A DNA stretch of 64,000 nucleotides. It comes from Manduca sexta. Taxonomy: Eukaryota; Arthropoda; Insecta; Lepidoptera; Sphingidae. Below, one piece after another: positions 52,001-56,613 of this stretch (position 1 is the stretch's first letter; the number at the start of each line of letters is the position of its first letter). The notes beneath the pieces were generated by a model that worked only from the letters and a program-made list of their open reading frames with translations, was not told where the DNA came from and did not search any database. The stretch covers positions 8,370,001 to 8,434,000 of the forward strand of contig NC_051117.1 of NCBI RefSeq assembly GCF_014839805.1. The letters run 5' to 3'. The position numbers and the translations under genes are program-made.

Positions 52001-53381
52001 CGTAACTTCGATTTGCATAAAAATACAATTACATTGCAAATATGAATTAAAATACGAGTAATTCACACGTTAGTACTTATGAGGTTATGACGCAACGTGA
52101 CGCATTTGAATTTAGATTTGAGATTGTTCAGGATAAAAGTTATTCAGACGTTTTTGCCTGATGTACAGGCAGCGCATGTGCAACGTCAACTGAGATATTT
52201 TTTCCTTAGCTTCTCTTTTCAAAAACCTAACTCTGTGACAATAAGTCTACAGTATTAGAGCAGAATGGCCCCCTCGAATGTCGGTAGAGTAGCCTGGCGT
52301 ACAGAAAACTACCATCTACAAAGTCTAAAGCAACTGGTCATAGTTTGATGGTCATAAAACTATAAAATATTCTTTGTCTAGAAACTTTGAAATGAGCTCG
52401 TCGTTTCGAATGGTGAATGAGTTTTTCAAATCAAACACTGTCACTTGTAATTTTTATTGTTGCTCGTCCCGATTCTTTTAGCATTATGAGTGATGGAGAT
52501 TATTTAGCATCAGGTGACTTACACTCATTTACCTGCCTATCGTATAAAATACAATTTTGATCGGCAGCTTCACGTCGATAGACTGCCTCGGTGGCGTAGT
52601 TGTACGACTGCAGCGCTGAGGTCTTGGTTTCAATCCCGGGTAGAGCAAAGTGATATTGGGTTTGTCTACTCAGTATCAGCCTGGAGTGTGGAATTGTGTC
52701 AGATATGGCGATAGGCTCGCCACCATCACATCATGGGAGAGAGTACACGGCGGAAATGGAGTGCACTAGTTGCGCCTCTGCCTACCCCTTCAGGGAAAAG
52801 GCGTGAGTGTCACTTCTGATTGCTGATATTATAAAAGTAATGAACTGATGAGTTGATTACTAATCAATAATTAACTGGTGTAATGTTAAATATGAAATCA
52901 CGCGTAAGCTTATCAACCAAACATACAAATTAAAATACAGAATCATACGTAAGCTTATCAAACAAATTGGTAAACTGAACCAGATGGAGTCAACACAGAC
53001 ATCCAATCAGCTCTGGATTTGCAGAGCTAATCAGTTTGGCAAATGTATTTTGATCAAATATTTGGCAATTCGATACGGCAATGATCATTCGTTATTACTA
53101 TGGCGAATTCAAATTTAATTTAAGGCTTAATTAGTTATGGTAATTTTATTTCAAATACAGCTTTAAATAATATTTTAAACACTAATATATTACAGCTGAT
53201 GCAATTAATTGTTTGTCGGACCTTGGATAGCAACAATAATTCCGATTGAGAAAATTCTTCAAAATACATAACACTTAACAGTATTGAAGTTACATCACTG
53301 ACTATCTCTTAAAAGAAAGACGAAATATAAAGCATACATAAACCAAATATTCCAAAACACTTTTACCTTTGTACGTGACAT
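12614..53381 (-). CDS. MDM1: MDM1-like microtubule-binding centriole protein, 14 coding exons, 784 aa
   Basis: Exons, 5' to 3': 53381-53367, 40680-40563, 36771-36641, 35900-35808, 32885-32732, 25978-25867, 23398-22996, 22471-22341, 20237-20029, 19081-18950, 18272-18096, 15932-15732, 14664-14587, 13014-12614. Every junction keeps phase; the total of 2355 bases is 784 codons plus stop (human MDM1 is about 714). Family evidence: [ST]EYR...YxW repeats in exons 2 (SEYRSTYRWHEYKE) and 5 (STEYRNQYAWPKE) and a degenerate one in exon 6 (YIEDYLW); SEYKKKFRPFSQYVYEA plus WYREVLDLRKRAGEY in exon 7, matching the vertebrate SEYRAKF..QYLY and WY.EV.ELR..A..Y core; and a C terminus ...RARTRFDKFWGKK like vertebrate ARAKKRKENFWGK. 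Human MDM1 binds microtubules through these repeats and restrains centriole duplication (established); the same role here is inferred. The middle third is Ser/Pro/Arg-rich and probably disordered. Not experimentally joined; the first exon is the least certain part. Confidence 0.82.
13015..14586. other. MDM1 intron 13
   Basis: AT-rich. No nested gene or shared repeat recognised. Confidence 0.6.
14587..14664 (-). CDS. MDM1: MDM1 exon 13
   Basis: Acceptor 'catatttcag|at', donor 'gcag|gtacga', 78 bases, phase 1 to 1. Encodes DESIKRPSSEFKSGSVAEEG. If the donor were not used, the frame stops eight codons later. Confidence 0.75.
14665..15731. other. MDM1 intron 12
   Basis: AT-rich. No nested gene or shared repeat recognised. 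Confidence 0.6.
15732..15932 (-). CDS. MDM1: MDM1 exon 12
   Basis: Acceptor 'aacctttccag|ac', donor 'agcg|gtgagt', phase 1 to 1. Contains three SP motifs and the compact stretch PVNWTVPLDTGKTFTVTQNV, which looks conserved rather than disordered. Confidence 0.82.
15933..18095. other. MDM1 intron 11
   Basis: Mostly AT-rich. Contains a hairpin at 16031-16090 whose arms share about 18 of 23 bases and carry 'gtgattggt'/'accaatcac' around a loop with cacgtg-like sequence, and an unexplained GC-rich block at 17545-17740. Confidence 0.5.
18096..18272 (-). CDS. MDM1: MDM1 exon 11
   Basis: Acceptor 'atttcttgtag|gt', donor 'ttgg|gtgcgtaa', phase 1 to 1. Ser/Arg/Gly-rich (RVRSTSRGGRSPSAPGK; RGRRSRSVSKVG), with several RxxS sites of basophilic-kinase type. 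Confidence 0.78.
18950..19081 (-). CDS. MDM1: MDM1 exon 10
   Basis: Acceptor 'cttgacttccag|gt', donor 'tccg|gttagt', phase 1 to 1. Encodes an Arg/Pro-rich segment (FRSPRRRPRSADPAPAHVK). Confidence 0.8.
19082..20028. other. MDM1 intron 9 with imperfect inverted repeat
   Basis: The arms around 19346-19375 and 19411-19440 ('tcgatagatcac...aaccaatca' against its inverse) form an imperfect hairpin, possibly an old MITE. Otherwise AT-rich. Confidence 0.4.
20029..20237 (-). CDS. MDM1: MDM1 exon 9
   Basis: Acceptor 'catgccaacag|g', donor 'ggaag|gtgagg', phase 2 to 1. Basic and Ser-rich (KKFRSFRSAPHQSIHAKLQE). No domain visible. Confidence 0.8.
20238..22340. other. MDM1 intron 8
   Basis: AT-rich. 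Contains the group of TCAAGG nuclear-receptor-like half-sites at 21731-21805. No nested gene recognised. Confidence 0.5.
21731..21805 (+). promoter_or_regulatory. Four TCAAGG half-sites in 75 bases
   Basis: TCAAGGATA (21731), TCAAGGGTG (21748), TCAAGGACA (21763) and TCAAGGGCA (21797). TCAAGGYCR is the monomer site of FTZ-F1/ERR-type receptors (established). Function here is inferred only from clustering, and the local sequence is also a loose tandem repeat. Confidence 0.35.
22341..22471 (-). CDS. MDM1: MDM1 exon 8
   Basis: Acceptor 'taattcgacag|tat', donor 'cacaa|gtaagtg', phase 0 to 2. Encodes YRGWGTELAPEHITQLYNK and IELWYQVSRRSSLSALSLAS, which align in order with the vertebrate YRKR...H..QILSD...WDVSS..S stretch following the WY core. 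Too short to stand out as an open frame; found by splice sites and family order. Confidence 0.78.
22720..22790 (-). pseudogene. tRNA-like pseudogene or SINE head
   Basis: Read on the minus strand it has an A-box-like 'taatcagtagg', a loop ctGATaa and a perfect TpsiC arm (CAGG-TTCGACT-CCTG) followed by an acceptor-like end, resembling a tRNA-Ile. The anticodon stem is mismatched, so it is unlikely to be a working tRNA; no SINE body was recognised downstream. Confidence 0.45.
22996..23398 (-). CDS. MDM1: MDM1 exon 7, conserved core
   Basis: Phase 2 entry fits the acceptor 'catcatcgcag|t' (23398); 'gtctaag|a' (23377) fits equally and would shorten the protein by seven residues. Donor 'aag|gtctgc' is weak but phase-correct. 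Encodes MEFSRKSTFRNALSALISN, SEYKKKFRPFSQYVYEASKG and DSWYREVLDLRKRAGEY, the best-conserved part of the family. An ATG with strong context (aaaATGg, 23368-23370) sits at its 5' end. Confidence 0.8.
23399..25866. other. MDM1 intron 6, possible internal promoter
   Basis: The 450 bases next to exon 7 (23400-23850) are GC-richer than the rest of the intron, with several CG-rich stretches (e.g. 'ggcacgcgcgtgcgcgtcag' at 23545). The remainder is AT-rich, with a receptor-site group at 25145-25224. Confidence 0.4.
25145..25224. promoter_or_regulatory. Nuclear-receptor-like site group
   Basis: TGACCT-acaa-AGGTCA (everted repeat, spacer 4) at 25145-25160; overlapping TCAAGGTCA (25186-25194) and TCAAGGGCA (25192-25200); TGACCTT at 25218-25224. 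Perfect AGGTCA cores, all within 80 bases of an AT-rich intron. Confidence 0.4.
25867..25978 (-). CDS. MDM1: MDM1 exon 6, degenerate repeat
   Basis: Acceptor 'atcttttccag|gg', donor 'agag|gtaaga', phase 1 to 2. Encodes an acidic segment and HKRYIEDYLWNGQKPG, a weak form of the EYxxxxxW repeat. Confidence 0.78.
26075..26392 (+). repeat. Family S tRNA-derived SINE, near full length
   Basis: Head 'agcctagttggg' plus 'gacgaatgtccgcaggttc' looks like tRNA A and B boxes; the body runs 'gtgtgtattctttgtgaatt', 'gaaacctgcatacc', 'gtgtgaagtctaccaatccg', and the tail 'taatacagggctgat' with (ATT) repeats. The same order is seen at 31927-32186 and, split, at 46693-48600. Confidence 0.75.
26849..27187 (+). 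repeat. Two-copy tandem duplication, unit about 165 bp
   Basis: 26849-27010 and 27011-27187 share 'gatattctgatggtaatatt', 'gcgatatttgcgagc', 'aactcgcatg' and 'tttcaattagataaaaaata' in the same order at roughly 85-90% identity. The second copy has an extra small internal duplication. Confidence 0.7.
27525..27610 (+). repeat. Dispersed repeat family F
   Basis: 'actttatttatcacgtaggc' then 'gttgcacttatgata', matching 32190-32265 closely. Confidence 0.65.
28000..28199 (+). mobile_element. Helitron-like non-autonomous element, 3' end
   Basis: The right end has a hairpin 'gcgaagccgc' region followed by 'gagcaaaagCTAGT', i.e. a short 3' hairpin and a CTAG terminus as in Helitrons, which insert without target duplication. 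Related ends lie at 40805-40865 (ending 'gcgagcaaaagccagt') and in decayed form at 42300-42450. The 5' TC end is not firmly placed. Confidence 0.45.
29170..29290 (+). repeat. Dispersed repeat family A copy
   Basis: 'aggccggcataattgtgacg' through 'accaccaggtgctgtggggtcact', the distal half of the family, in the orientation of 45886-46115. Confidence 0.65.
30598..30765 (+). repeat. Dispersed repeat family C copy
   Basis: 'tgggtaggtaccaccgcaat', 'gccgccaagcagcagtg', 'gttccggtttgaagaac', 'ttaacatctcatgtctcagg', 'gcgagcgtagtg'. Best-preserved copy in the window. Confidence 0.65.
31927..32186 (+). repeat. Family S tRNA-derived SINE, second copy
   Basis: Follows the order of 26075-26392 (head, 'gtgtgtattatttgttaatt', 'ggaaaacatcgtgaggaaac', 'tgtcaatccgcacc', 'aatacagggctgata'), with a few small deletions. 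Confidence 0.7.
32190..32265 (+). repeat. Dispersed repeat family F
   Basis: 'tgctttattcatcacgtagg' directly after the tail of the family S SINE, so the two may be parts of one compound repeat. Confidence 0.6.
32417..32692 (-). repeat. Family B tRNA-derived SINE next to MDM1 exon 5
   Basis: On the minus strand: 'tgccttggtggcgtagttg' head, B-box 'gggttcgaatcccgggtcgg', body 'agtctggaatttgtgcccga', 'catcatgggacggaacacac', 'ttgcgcctctgcataccc'. Same family as 37259-37508, 44322-44555, 52579-52815 and 59997-60235, with fragments at 41312-41395, 42795-42885, 43206-43300, 51435-51535 and 61355-61450. It lies in the sense direction of MDM1. Confidence 0.8.
32732..32885 (-). CDS. MDM1: MDM1 exon 5, second EYR repeat
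   Basis: Acceptor 'ttttcccactag|gcg', donor 'gaag|gtaagt', phase 0 to 1. Encodes VVSTEYRNQYAWPKEAE then the basic RKSISMGALKKAAVAE. A family B SINE ends 39 bases beyond its donor. Confidence 0.85.
33055..33180 (+). repeat. Dispersed repeat family A copy
   Basis: 'acccggcataattgtttcga' through 'taccatcaggtgcagtggga'. The middle is diverged. Confidence 0.6.
34655..34835 (+). mobile_element. Penelope-like element tail fragment
   Basis: 'atgatcacgaaggctgcaaa', 'cttcgaaacgtctgg', 'aaaaccgcgataaaattcg' match, in inverse, the tail of the element at 63240-63690. Related pieces are at 44775-44925 and 50085-50205. Confidence 0.55.
35050..35385 (-). repeat. Dispersed repeat family A, near full length plus partial duplicate
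   Basis: 35160-35385 covers the whole repeat from 'actgcccctgatggcaagtg' to 'cctaccaccagc'; 35050-35110 repeats its first part ('gtggagttgggtccagata'). The two pieces form a partial tandem. Confidence 0.75.
35808..35900 (-). CDS. MDM1: MDM1 exon 4
   Basis: Acceptor 'tttgtccacag|agc', donor 'aag|gtacca', 31 codons, phase 0 to 0. Encodes the basic stretch AERAGRRSKSEGPRQPRW. It can be skipped without a frame change. Confidence 0.78.
35945..36190 (+). repeat. Dispersed repeat family C copy
   Basis: 'ttctaccgccaatcagcagt', 'gttctggtttgaaagacac', 'tcatgactcagtgacaagag'. Lies within 45 bases of MDM1 exon 4 on its upstream side. Confidence 0.55.
36641..36771 (-). CDS. MDM1: MDM1 exon 3
   Basis: Acceptor 'attcatacag|ga', donor 'agg|gtgagt', phase 1 to 0. 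Encodes PAIPRRKKYPGVAYKTNELF and an Asp/Pro segment. The 'RRK.YPG..YK' stretch resembles the vertebrate region after repeat 1. Confidence 0.82.
36991..37019. repeat. Perfect hairpin, 11-bp arms, 7-base loop
   Basis: 'ccacttcgtac' and its exact inverse complement flank 'acaacat'. Confidence 0.7.
37259..37508 (+). repeat. Family B tRNA-derived SINE, full length
   Basis: 'ctgcctcggtggcgtagtta', then 'ctgggttcgaatcccgtggt' (B-box), then the usual body and the end 'gcgtgatgtgtgtgtg'. Flanks 'tgattactta' and 'tgattatttt' may be a decayed target duplication. Confidence 0.78.
38685..39050 (-). CDS. Hypothetical 121-codon open frame in MDM1 intron 2
   Basis: ATG context is 'caagATGaagc'. Two hydrophobic stretches (QSVYIFISIFAIFA and CLFFIFTAMFVLFHLGEFC) could be membrane segments, and six Cys are present. 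No family recognised, no neighbouring exon found, and the AT-rich codon use is like intron DNA. May be chance or a decayed mobile gene. Confidence 0.2.
   Translation of the reverse strand: MKPSHSHLIIQIRKRIIYFKIQSVYIFISIFAIFAPNKKLDPLANDKHDKKSGFEISCSPFLECTDVLNKICKKWVRLLWIYYSVNSYECLFFIFTAMFVLFHLGEFCNVFEHYVSNLQQK
39235..39433 (+). mobile_element. RTE-type non-LTR retrotransposon, 3' end
   Basis: Frame from 39236 reads RRPPARWSHDGGRSLVGPEC and ends ...SSNGQRYRLR, resembling the 'GRPPARW.DDL..VAG..W...A.DR..W...GEAYVQQWT..G' C terminus of RTE/endonuclease-RT elements, then a GATGAT/A-rich tail (39390-39433). Heavily 5' truncated. Confidence 0.6.
40563..40680 (-). CDS. MDM1: MDM1 exon 2, first EYR repeat
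   Basis: Acceptor 'tattgttccag|ctg', donor 'cggg|gtaagt', phase 0 to 1. Encodes LHSEYRSTYRWHEYKE followed by five Gln and a Pro-rich linker. Confidence 0.85.
40739..40780. repeat. Near-perfect hairpin beside MDM1 exon 2 acceptor
   Basis: Arms 40739-40758 and 40761-40780 match at 19 of 20 bases with a 2-base gap, 59-100 bases upstream of the exon 2 acceptor in the direction of transcription, just beyond the branch-point zone. Confidence 0.65.
41064..41096. repeat. Two adjacent palindromes
   Basis: TTCCAGC-gcta-GCTGGAA (41064-41081, in full a perfect inverted repeat with 7-bp arms) is followed one base later by the perfect 14-mer TGTCGATATCGACA (41083-41096). Confidence 0.65.
41312..41395 (+). 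repeat. Family B SINE head fragment
   Basis: 'gctgcctcggtggcgtagtt' and 'gggttagattcccggatcgg', then the match ends. Confidence 0.65.
41482..41525. repeat. Perfect hairpin, 19-bp arms, 6-base loop
   Basis: 41482-41500 is the exact inverse complement of 41507-41525, loop 'tgtaat'. Confidence 0.75.
42037..42160 (+). repeat. Family S SINE tail fragment
   Basis: 'acatcgcgaggaaacctgca', 'ctaaggcctaatctctcttt', 'agtagagaagggttgtgccc'. Confidence 0.6.
42795..43300 (-). repeat. Two family B SINE fragments
   Basis: 42795-42885 and 43206-43300 both read as the B head on the minus strand (e.g. 'tgaggtcctgggttccgata' near 43230). Both are diverged, and the DNA between them (42886-43205) is unassigned. 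Confidence 0.5.
43640..43735 (+). repeat. Dispersed repeat family C fragment
   Basis: 'agaaagacaatgtagccagt' and 'aattaagcctta' correspond to the central part of the copy at 30598-30765. Confidence 0.4.
44322..44555 (+). repeat. Family B tRNA-derived SINE, diverged
   Basis: B-box 'taggttcgaatcccaggtca', body 'ggagtctagaatttgtgata', 'catcatgggacggaatac', end 'ggcgtgagtgtgcgtgt'. Confidence 0.7.
44726..44772. repeat. Perfect hairpin, 21-bp arms, 5-base loop
   Basis: 44726-44746 is the exact inverse complement of 44752-44772, loop 'atcta'. It abuts the Penelope-type tail at 44775-44925. Confidence 0.78.
44775..44925 (+). mobile_element. Penelope-like element tail fragment
   Basis: 'ccatgaaagctgcagtcttc', 'gaaacgtctggataag', 'aacataagaaatcatta', in the order of 34655-34835. 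Confidence 0.5.
45250..45600 (+). repeat. Two neighbouring tandem duplications
   Basis: 45250-45345 and 45346-45440 repeat 'ttttgatgt(t)acga(c/g)atatactatt'. 45515-45548 and 45562-45595 repeat 'taggcctgta' plus 'ttgggataccaggaa'. Non-coding. Confidence 0.6.
45886..46115 (+). repeat. Dispersed repeat family A, best-preserved copy
   Basis: From 'tatattttatatccgcccgg' to 'tacagtggagtcactttgtc'. The whole copy happens to lie in one open frame, but the other copies do not preserve that frame, so it is not taken as coding. Confidence 0.72.
46693..46902. repeat. Family S SINE with inverted head, split by the Tc1-like element
   Basis: 46693-46775 is the SINE head on the minus strand ('gaacTGGCGGACATTCGTCT' region), and from 46777 the SINE tail runs on the plus strand ('aaacctgcatacctgagaaa' to 'gggacagta'). 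The SINE's last 30 bases ('aatacagggctgatattata') resume at 48572 beyond the inserted element. Confidence 0.7.
46903..48569 (+). mobile_element. Tc1/mariner-like DNA transposon, 1667 bp, intact termini, dead transposase
   Basis: 32-bp terminal inverted repeats at 46903-46934 and 48538-48569 are exact inverse complements (outer bases CACCGTGACTTTATAG). Both ends are flanked by TA, and comparison with the unbroken SINE copies at 26350 and 32165 shows that exactly one TA was duplicated, as expected for the IS630/Tc1/mariner group. The interior carries a broken transposase (47370-47835) and two GC-rich stretches (47120-47280, 48325-48415) unlike the rest. Confidence 0.8.
47370..47835 (+). pseudogene. 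Degenerate transposase (DDE, Tc3/DUF4817-like)
   Basis: In one frame LNNEFCDLWIGRGGPVAWPA (47542-47601) matches the signature before the last catalytic Asp of this transposase group. It then continues across two TGA codons with ...APFDFVLW, which sits where SPDLTPLDFFLWG is usual. Shifted frames give DELRSAIVDAFNRVKSDKHI (47686-47750) and RLCIERGGEHFEQLL (47779-47823), the family's C-terminal helix and end. At least two stops and two frame changes; the catalytic region is damaged and cannot make an active enzyme. Confidence 0.72.
48695..48745 (-). repeat. Dispersed repeat family C fragment
   Basis: 'gcggtagaaatagacaaaac' and 'gatgcctataaccag' read as the C core on the minus strand. Confidence 0.35.
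50085..50205. mobile_element. Penelope-like tail, two pieces in opposite orientation
   Basis: 50085-50146 is the tail on the minus strand ('tttcgcggttttactat', 'cgacgtttc'). 50150-50205 is the adjoining part on the plus strand ('aatttaatgtctaaattcg', 'aacataagaaatcattatga'). Confidence 0.5.
50815..51150 (+). mobile_element. RTE-like non-LTR retrotransposon 3' coding end, decayed
   Basis: LKCFGHIARRKPDNLEKLLL (from about 50930), then PRGRYPNSWSK and AVHQAEDRASWRRLL (51085-51130), reproduce the spacing of 'LGHI.R......K.LL', 'RGR...W' and 'A.DR..WR.L' in the C terminus of endonuclease-RT LINE proteins. An in-frame TAG and frame changes interrupt it. Confidence 0.6.
51435..51535 (-). repeat. 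Family B SINE tail fragment
   Basis: Minus strand: 'atcagtatcaacctggtttc', 'tttgtatccgggac', 'cgaaagtgggtgccct', 'cctctgcctagccc'. Confidence 0.5.
51680..51925 (+). repeat. Dispersed repeat family A copy
   Basis: 'gatggtaggatatatttaac' to 'ccaattatcatcagatgcag', near full length. Confidence 0.72.
52579..52815 (+). repeat. Family B tRNA-derived SINE, near full length
   Basis: 'actgcctcggtggcgtagtt', 'gatatggcgataggctcgcc', 'catcatgggagagagtacac', end 'ggcgtgagtgt'. Confidence 0.75.
53367..53381 (-). CDS. MDM1: MDM1 exon 1 (five codons, MSRTK)
   Basis: ATG at 53379-53381, in-frame TAA 15 bases upstream, then AAG|GTAAAA donor in phase 0, which matches the phase-0 start of exon 2. Joined, the protein begins M-x4-LHSEYR, putting the first EYR repeat near the N terminus as in the family. 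The upstream 80 bases are GC-richer, consistent with a 5' UTR. Another first exon beyond the window cannot be excluded. Confidence 0.55.
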
Positions 53382-53480
53382 ACGTAATAAATCGTCTTAA
53401 TCAAGCAACGTCCTGAAGGAAGGCCGAGCACTCCCGAGCGCTCCCGAGTGTCTTGGAGGACCGGGAACGCGGTCACACAC
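53382..53480 (-). promoter_or_regulatory. Probable MDM1 5' UTR and promoter region
   Basis: A GC-rich rise directly upstream of the proposed start codon, with 'ctcgggag' present twice (53430-53450). No TATA box at a clear position. Confidence 0.35.
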
Positions 53481-54530
53481 AAAGAACTGCCGTGTCGACT
53501 TCCTGACAATAGCTGAACAATGGAGCTTTGTTATTAAGGATTTTGGCGTGAAAATGCCTCAAGTTTGAAAGGCTAGGATCATCAGAATTCTTTTGCCATC
53601 TGTGTCTTAAAACCCTAACAACTTTTGGTGGAAGTTCAGAACTCTGTACGGTAACCACTAAAAATATATCTACTTTCATTAAAATAAAATTTGCTGCATT
53701 GCTGTTATAATTTATTTAAAACACGATCAATATCATTTTAAAAAATTGTGCCTGTGAAAATCACTGTGTTACAAAAATTTTCCTGCGTAAATCCCGACCC
53801 ACGACATTTTTTACAACCACACGACCTCTTCAATAGTAATCATTAGATTTTAGTCAATTTACATAAAACCGTAATGTAGGTACTATTAACTTAAATCTTT
53901 CTCCACAATTGTAGTATCTTTTAGTAAAAACCGTGCAAAAATCCGTTCAGTAGATTCTGAGAAAAACGATCACACACAGATAGACAACTTTTAGGGATTT
54001 TGTTTTATAATATATATAGATTATTGACAACAGTTAAAGAATATATAAAGCTTATATTTCGTGGGTTGCCAACGCCATTGTAAGAGAAACTTCTGCGGAA
54101 CAACATAAACATCACATAATCGACCTGCACACCCCAGAGTAATTGGTGTACATAGAAAAATACAAACACAATTAAGTACTTCCTTCTATCTAAAGTCCGT
54201 TGAATATAAAGATAAAAATTGGGTACACAAAATTGCAAAGCCAACTCAAAACACGAGAATTAGCTGAATACCAATAATGGGATGCCAAGAGGCCACTACT
54301 AGGTGTACCTCACTGTCCCACTTAGTATGCATGCTTAGGGTCGCATTAATTGCTCAATAACCAGCTATTTTGCATCACAATGGCCCATCCATCATTATTA
54401 GCTGACCCAGTGCTGAGTCACTCGGCTTTCGATTCATTAACAGCTCCAAAATGAGGATAGGATTCTTAGATATGATATGTTATGCTAGTTGAAGGCGATA
54501 ACAATTTGGATTACTTTGTACTACTTAATT

Positions 54531-54618
54531 TGATACGTCACACGCAATAAAACAACCGTACTGTTCCGTAGCTAGTTTATTACTGAGTCAATGACAGTGA
54601 CATTAGACATACATTCCA
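54531..54618 (-). repeat. 3' LTR of the mag-like element
   Basis: Identical over 88 bases to 58917-59004. Confidence 0.88.
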
Positions 54619-54690
54619 TTCCTCCAACATTAATTTGGAAATCTGCAACAGAACAGTCAGACATACTTAAACAATATAATACAATAAAAC

Positions 54691-55650
54691 TTATAAATAT
54701 GGCTTGTAATTCACAGGGTTCTTAGGCCTCTTAGAGCGCCTGAGGGTAGTTGTACCGGAGTGAGTTGGATTAATATCATCCTGTGGTACTTCCGAAATAG
54801 TACCACCAGTCTCCGAACTTTCACCATTGTCCATATCCCCTTTATTCAATTCACTATTATTTCTACTCGCCACAATATTTTCATCTGGCGCGTAGGACAT
54901 CATGTCCCTTCCCTCCTCGGCACCTGACTCTGAAACAGATGCCGAGGACGGCACAAACGCCGACGGCCATTGCCCGGGGGAAGTACTATTGTGGAGCGGA
55001 TCGGACAATGGCGACTGCGGTGGAGATGGAGATGCTACTGACGTCGGCAGTGGGTTTAACACTTCCCCGTTACCGCTTTGATTCACAGAGTTACTATTAG
55101 TAACTGCACTAATAAATTTTCTTATCTGATCTAAATGTCTAATGCAGCTGATATTATAATCTTTAAAATAAATTTCAAACAATCGATTACCTACAATTTT
55201 TCTTACAGTGCCTTCGCGCCAAACACTCTTCCTCCCAATAAACCACCTAGACCACACCCGGTCACCCACTTGGAAACATCTATTACGTTTTAATATCAAT
55301 TGATCATTTTGTTATAGTTTTTATTTTGCGGTAGAATTAAATCCAATCTACATCTTAAATCACGCCCCATCATCAACTTAGCTGGGGTGACACCTGTAGT
55401 ACAATGAACTGTGTTTCTAAAATTAAATAAAAAGTTTTGTAATTTTTTGTACATATCTTTCTGGCACTTGGATTCTAATAACGCACATTTTATCATTTTT
55501 TTACACGTTCTGACCGAGTTCTCCGCTTGGCCATTGCTAGACGGGTGATATATAGGTGAAGTTATGTGTTCGATACCGTTAATTTTGCAAAAGTTATAAA
55601 ATTCGGCGGAACTAATTTTAACATCGTTATCAGAGACAATGACGTGGGTA
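54691..55650 (-). pseudogene. Integrase C-terminal region and tail of the mag-like element (broken)
   Basis: Pieces 55650-55500, 55496-55296 (CTTGVTPAKLMMGRDLR) and 55299-54691 (VGDRVWSRWFIGRKSVWREG ... RHLDQIRKF, then an acidic Ser-rich tail ending RRSKRPKNPVNY). This is the usual C terminus of mag-group integrases; no envelope gene follows before the 3' LTR. Confidence 0.72.
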
Positions 55651-55658
55651 CCCCGTAT

Positions 55659-56450
55659 CTAGAAAACATTTCTGAAAGTTTTGATAAGTACATTTGTAGT
55701 AGTGCCTCGATCCATTAGCACACACTCCAACCATTTGGAAAACGCGTCGACCACAATCAAGTAAACAGTCTGTCCTATAGACATATAATCGATGTGTATA
55801 CGCTGCCATGGGCCCAGCGGGCGTGGCCAGGACGCGGGCGGCGCGCGCGGCGGTGCAGCGCGCACTGCGGAGCAAGCAGTGCACGCGCCTACCCATCGCT
55901 CGATATCGGCGTCGATTCCGGGCCACCACATCCTACCACGGGCAGCGCTTTTAGTTTTATTATCCCAAAATGTGACGAATGCAACTCTTTTAACATTTTT
56001 TCTTTGAACACAGTCGGAATCACTATTCTATGGCCGCGGAACAAACAGCCGTCAATAACCTCTAGATCTGTTTTACACTGAAAAAATGGCAACATCGACT
56101 TACATGTAATTTTCCTTGGCCAACCGTTATTCATATACTTGATTACCATTTTCAACGTATTGTCCTCGCGGTAGCTTGTTTAATGTTTTCGAATAGAACC
56201 GGCTCCACGCTTGTCTCTAAGAAGAGAAAATGCCTAGAACTTTCATCCTCCCTCTCATCCATTACGGGTTCTGATATGGGGAACGAGAGAAATAGTCTGC
56301 GATTTGATTATTCTTACCGTCCACGAATTGTACTTTATAGTTGTAAGCAGATAATATAATTGCGTACCTTTGTAAGCGTAAGGCAGCCGTGACAGAAATG
56401 CCCTTACCTTTACCAAAAATAGAAAGCAAGGGCCTGTGATCGGTTTTCAA
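55659..56450 (-). pseudogene. RNase H end and integrase N-terminal/core region (broken)
   Basis: 56450-56262 carries the RNase H stretch LKTDHRPLLSIFGK and the tether domain. 56155-55889 has the integrase zinc-finger His pair (LHSSHFGI). 55931-55659 has its CxxC (ACTACSAV) and the first catalytic Asp region (IHIDYMSI, VVDAFSKWLE). Frame changes lie near 56544, 56291, 56167 and 55950. Confidence 0.75.
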
Positions 56451-56613
56451 TATGAACGGTTCTTGTCTACCATATAAGTATTGGTGAAAATGTTTAACTC
56501 CATAAATAATTGCCGTCGCTTCTTTTTGAATTTGGCTATAGTTTTTTCACTTACCGATAACGATCGAGATGCGAAAGCTATCGGTCGCTCGCGGCCCTCG
56601 GTGTCCGGGTGTG

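Larger units (their letters stand above)
40681..53366. other. MDM1 intron 1, 12.7 kb, dominated by mobile DNA
   Basis: Holds hairpins at 40739-40780, 41064-41096, 41482-41525 and 44726-44772; family B SINEs and fragments; family S pieces; family A at 45886-46115 and 51680-51925; the Tc1/mariner-like element 46903-48569; Penelope tails; and an RTE-type end. Stretches 49000-50080 and 52820-53366 hold nothing recognised. Confidence 0.6.

Noticed and set aside
55792..56081. GC-rich plus-strand frames within the LTR element
   Set aside because: Antisense to the integrase region.
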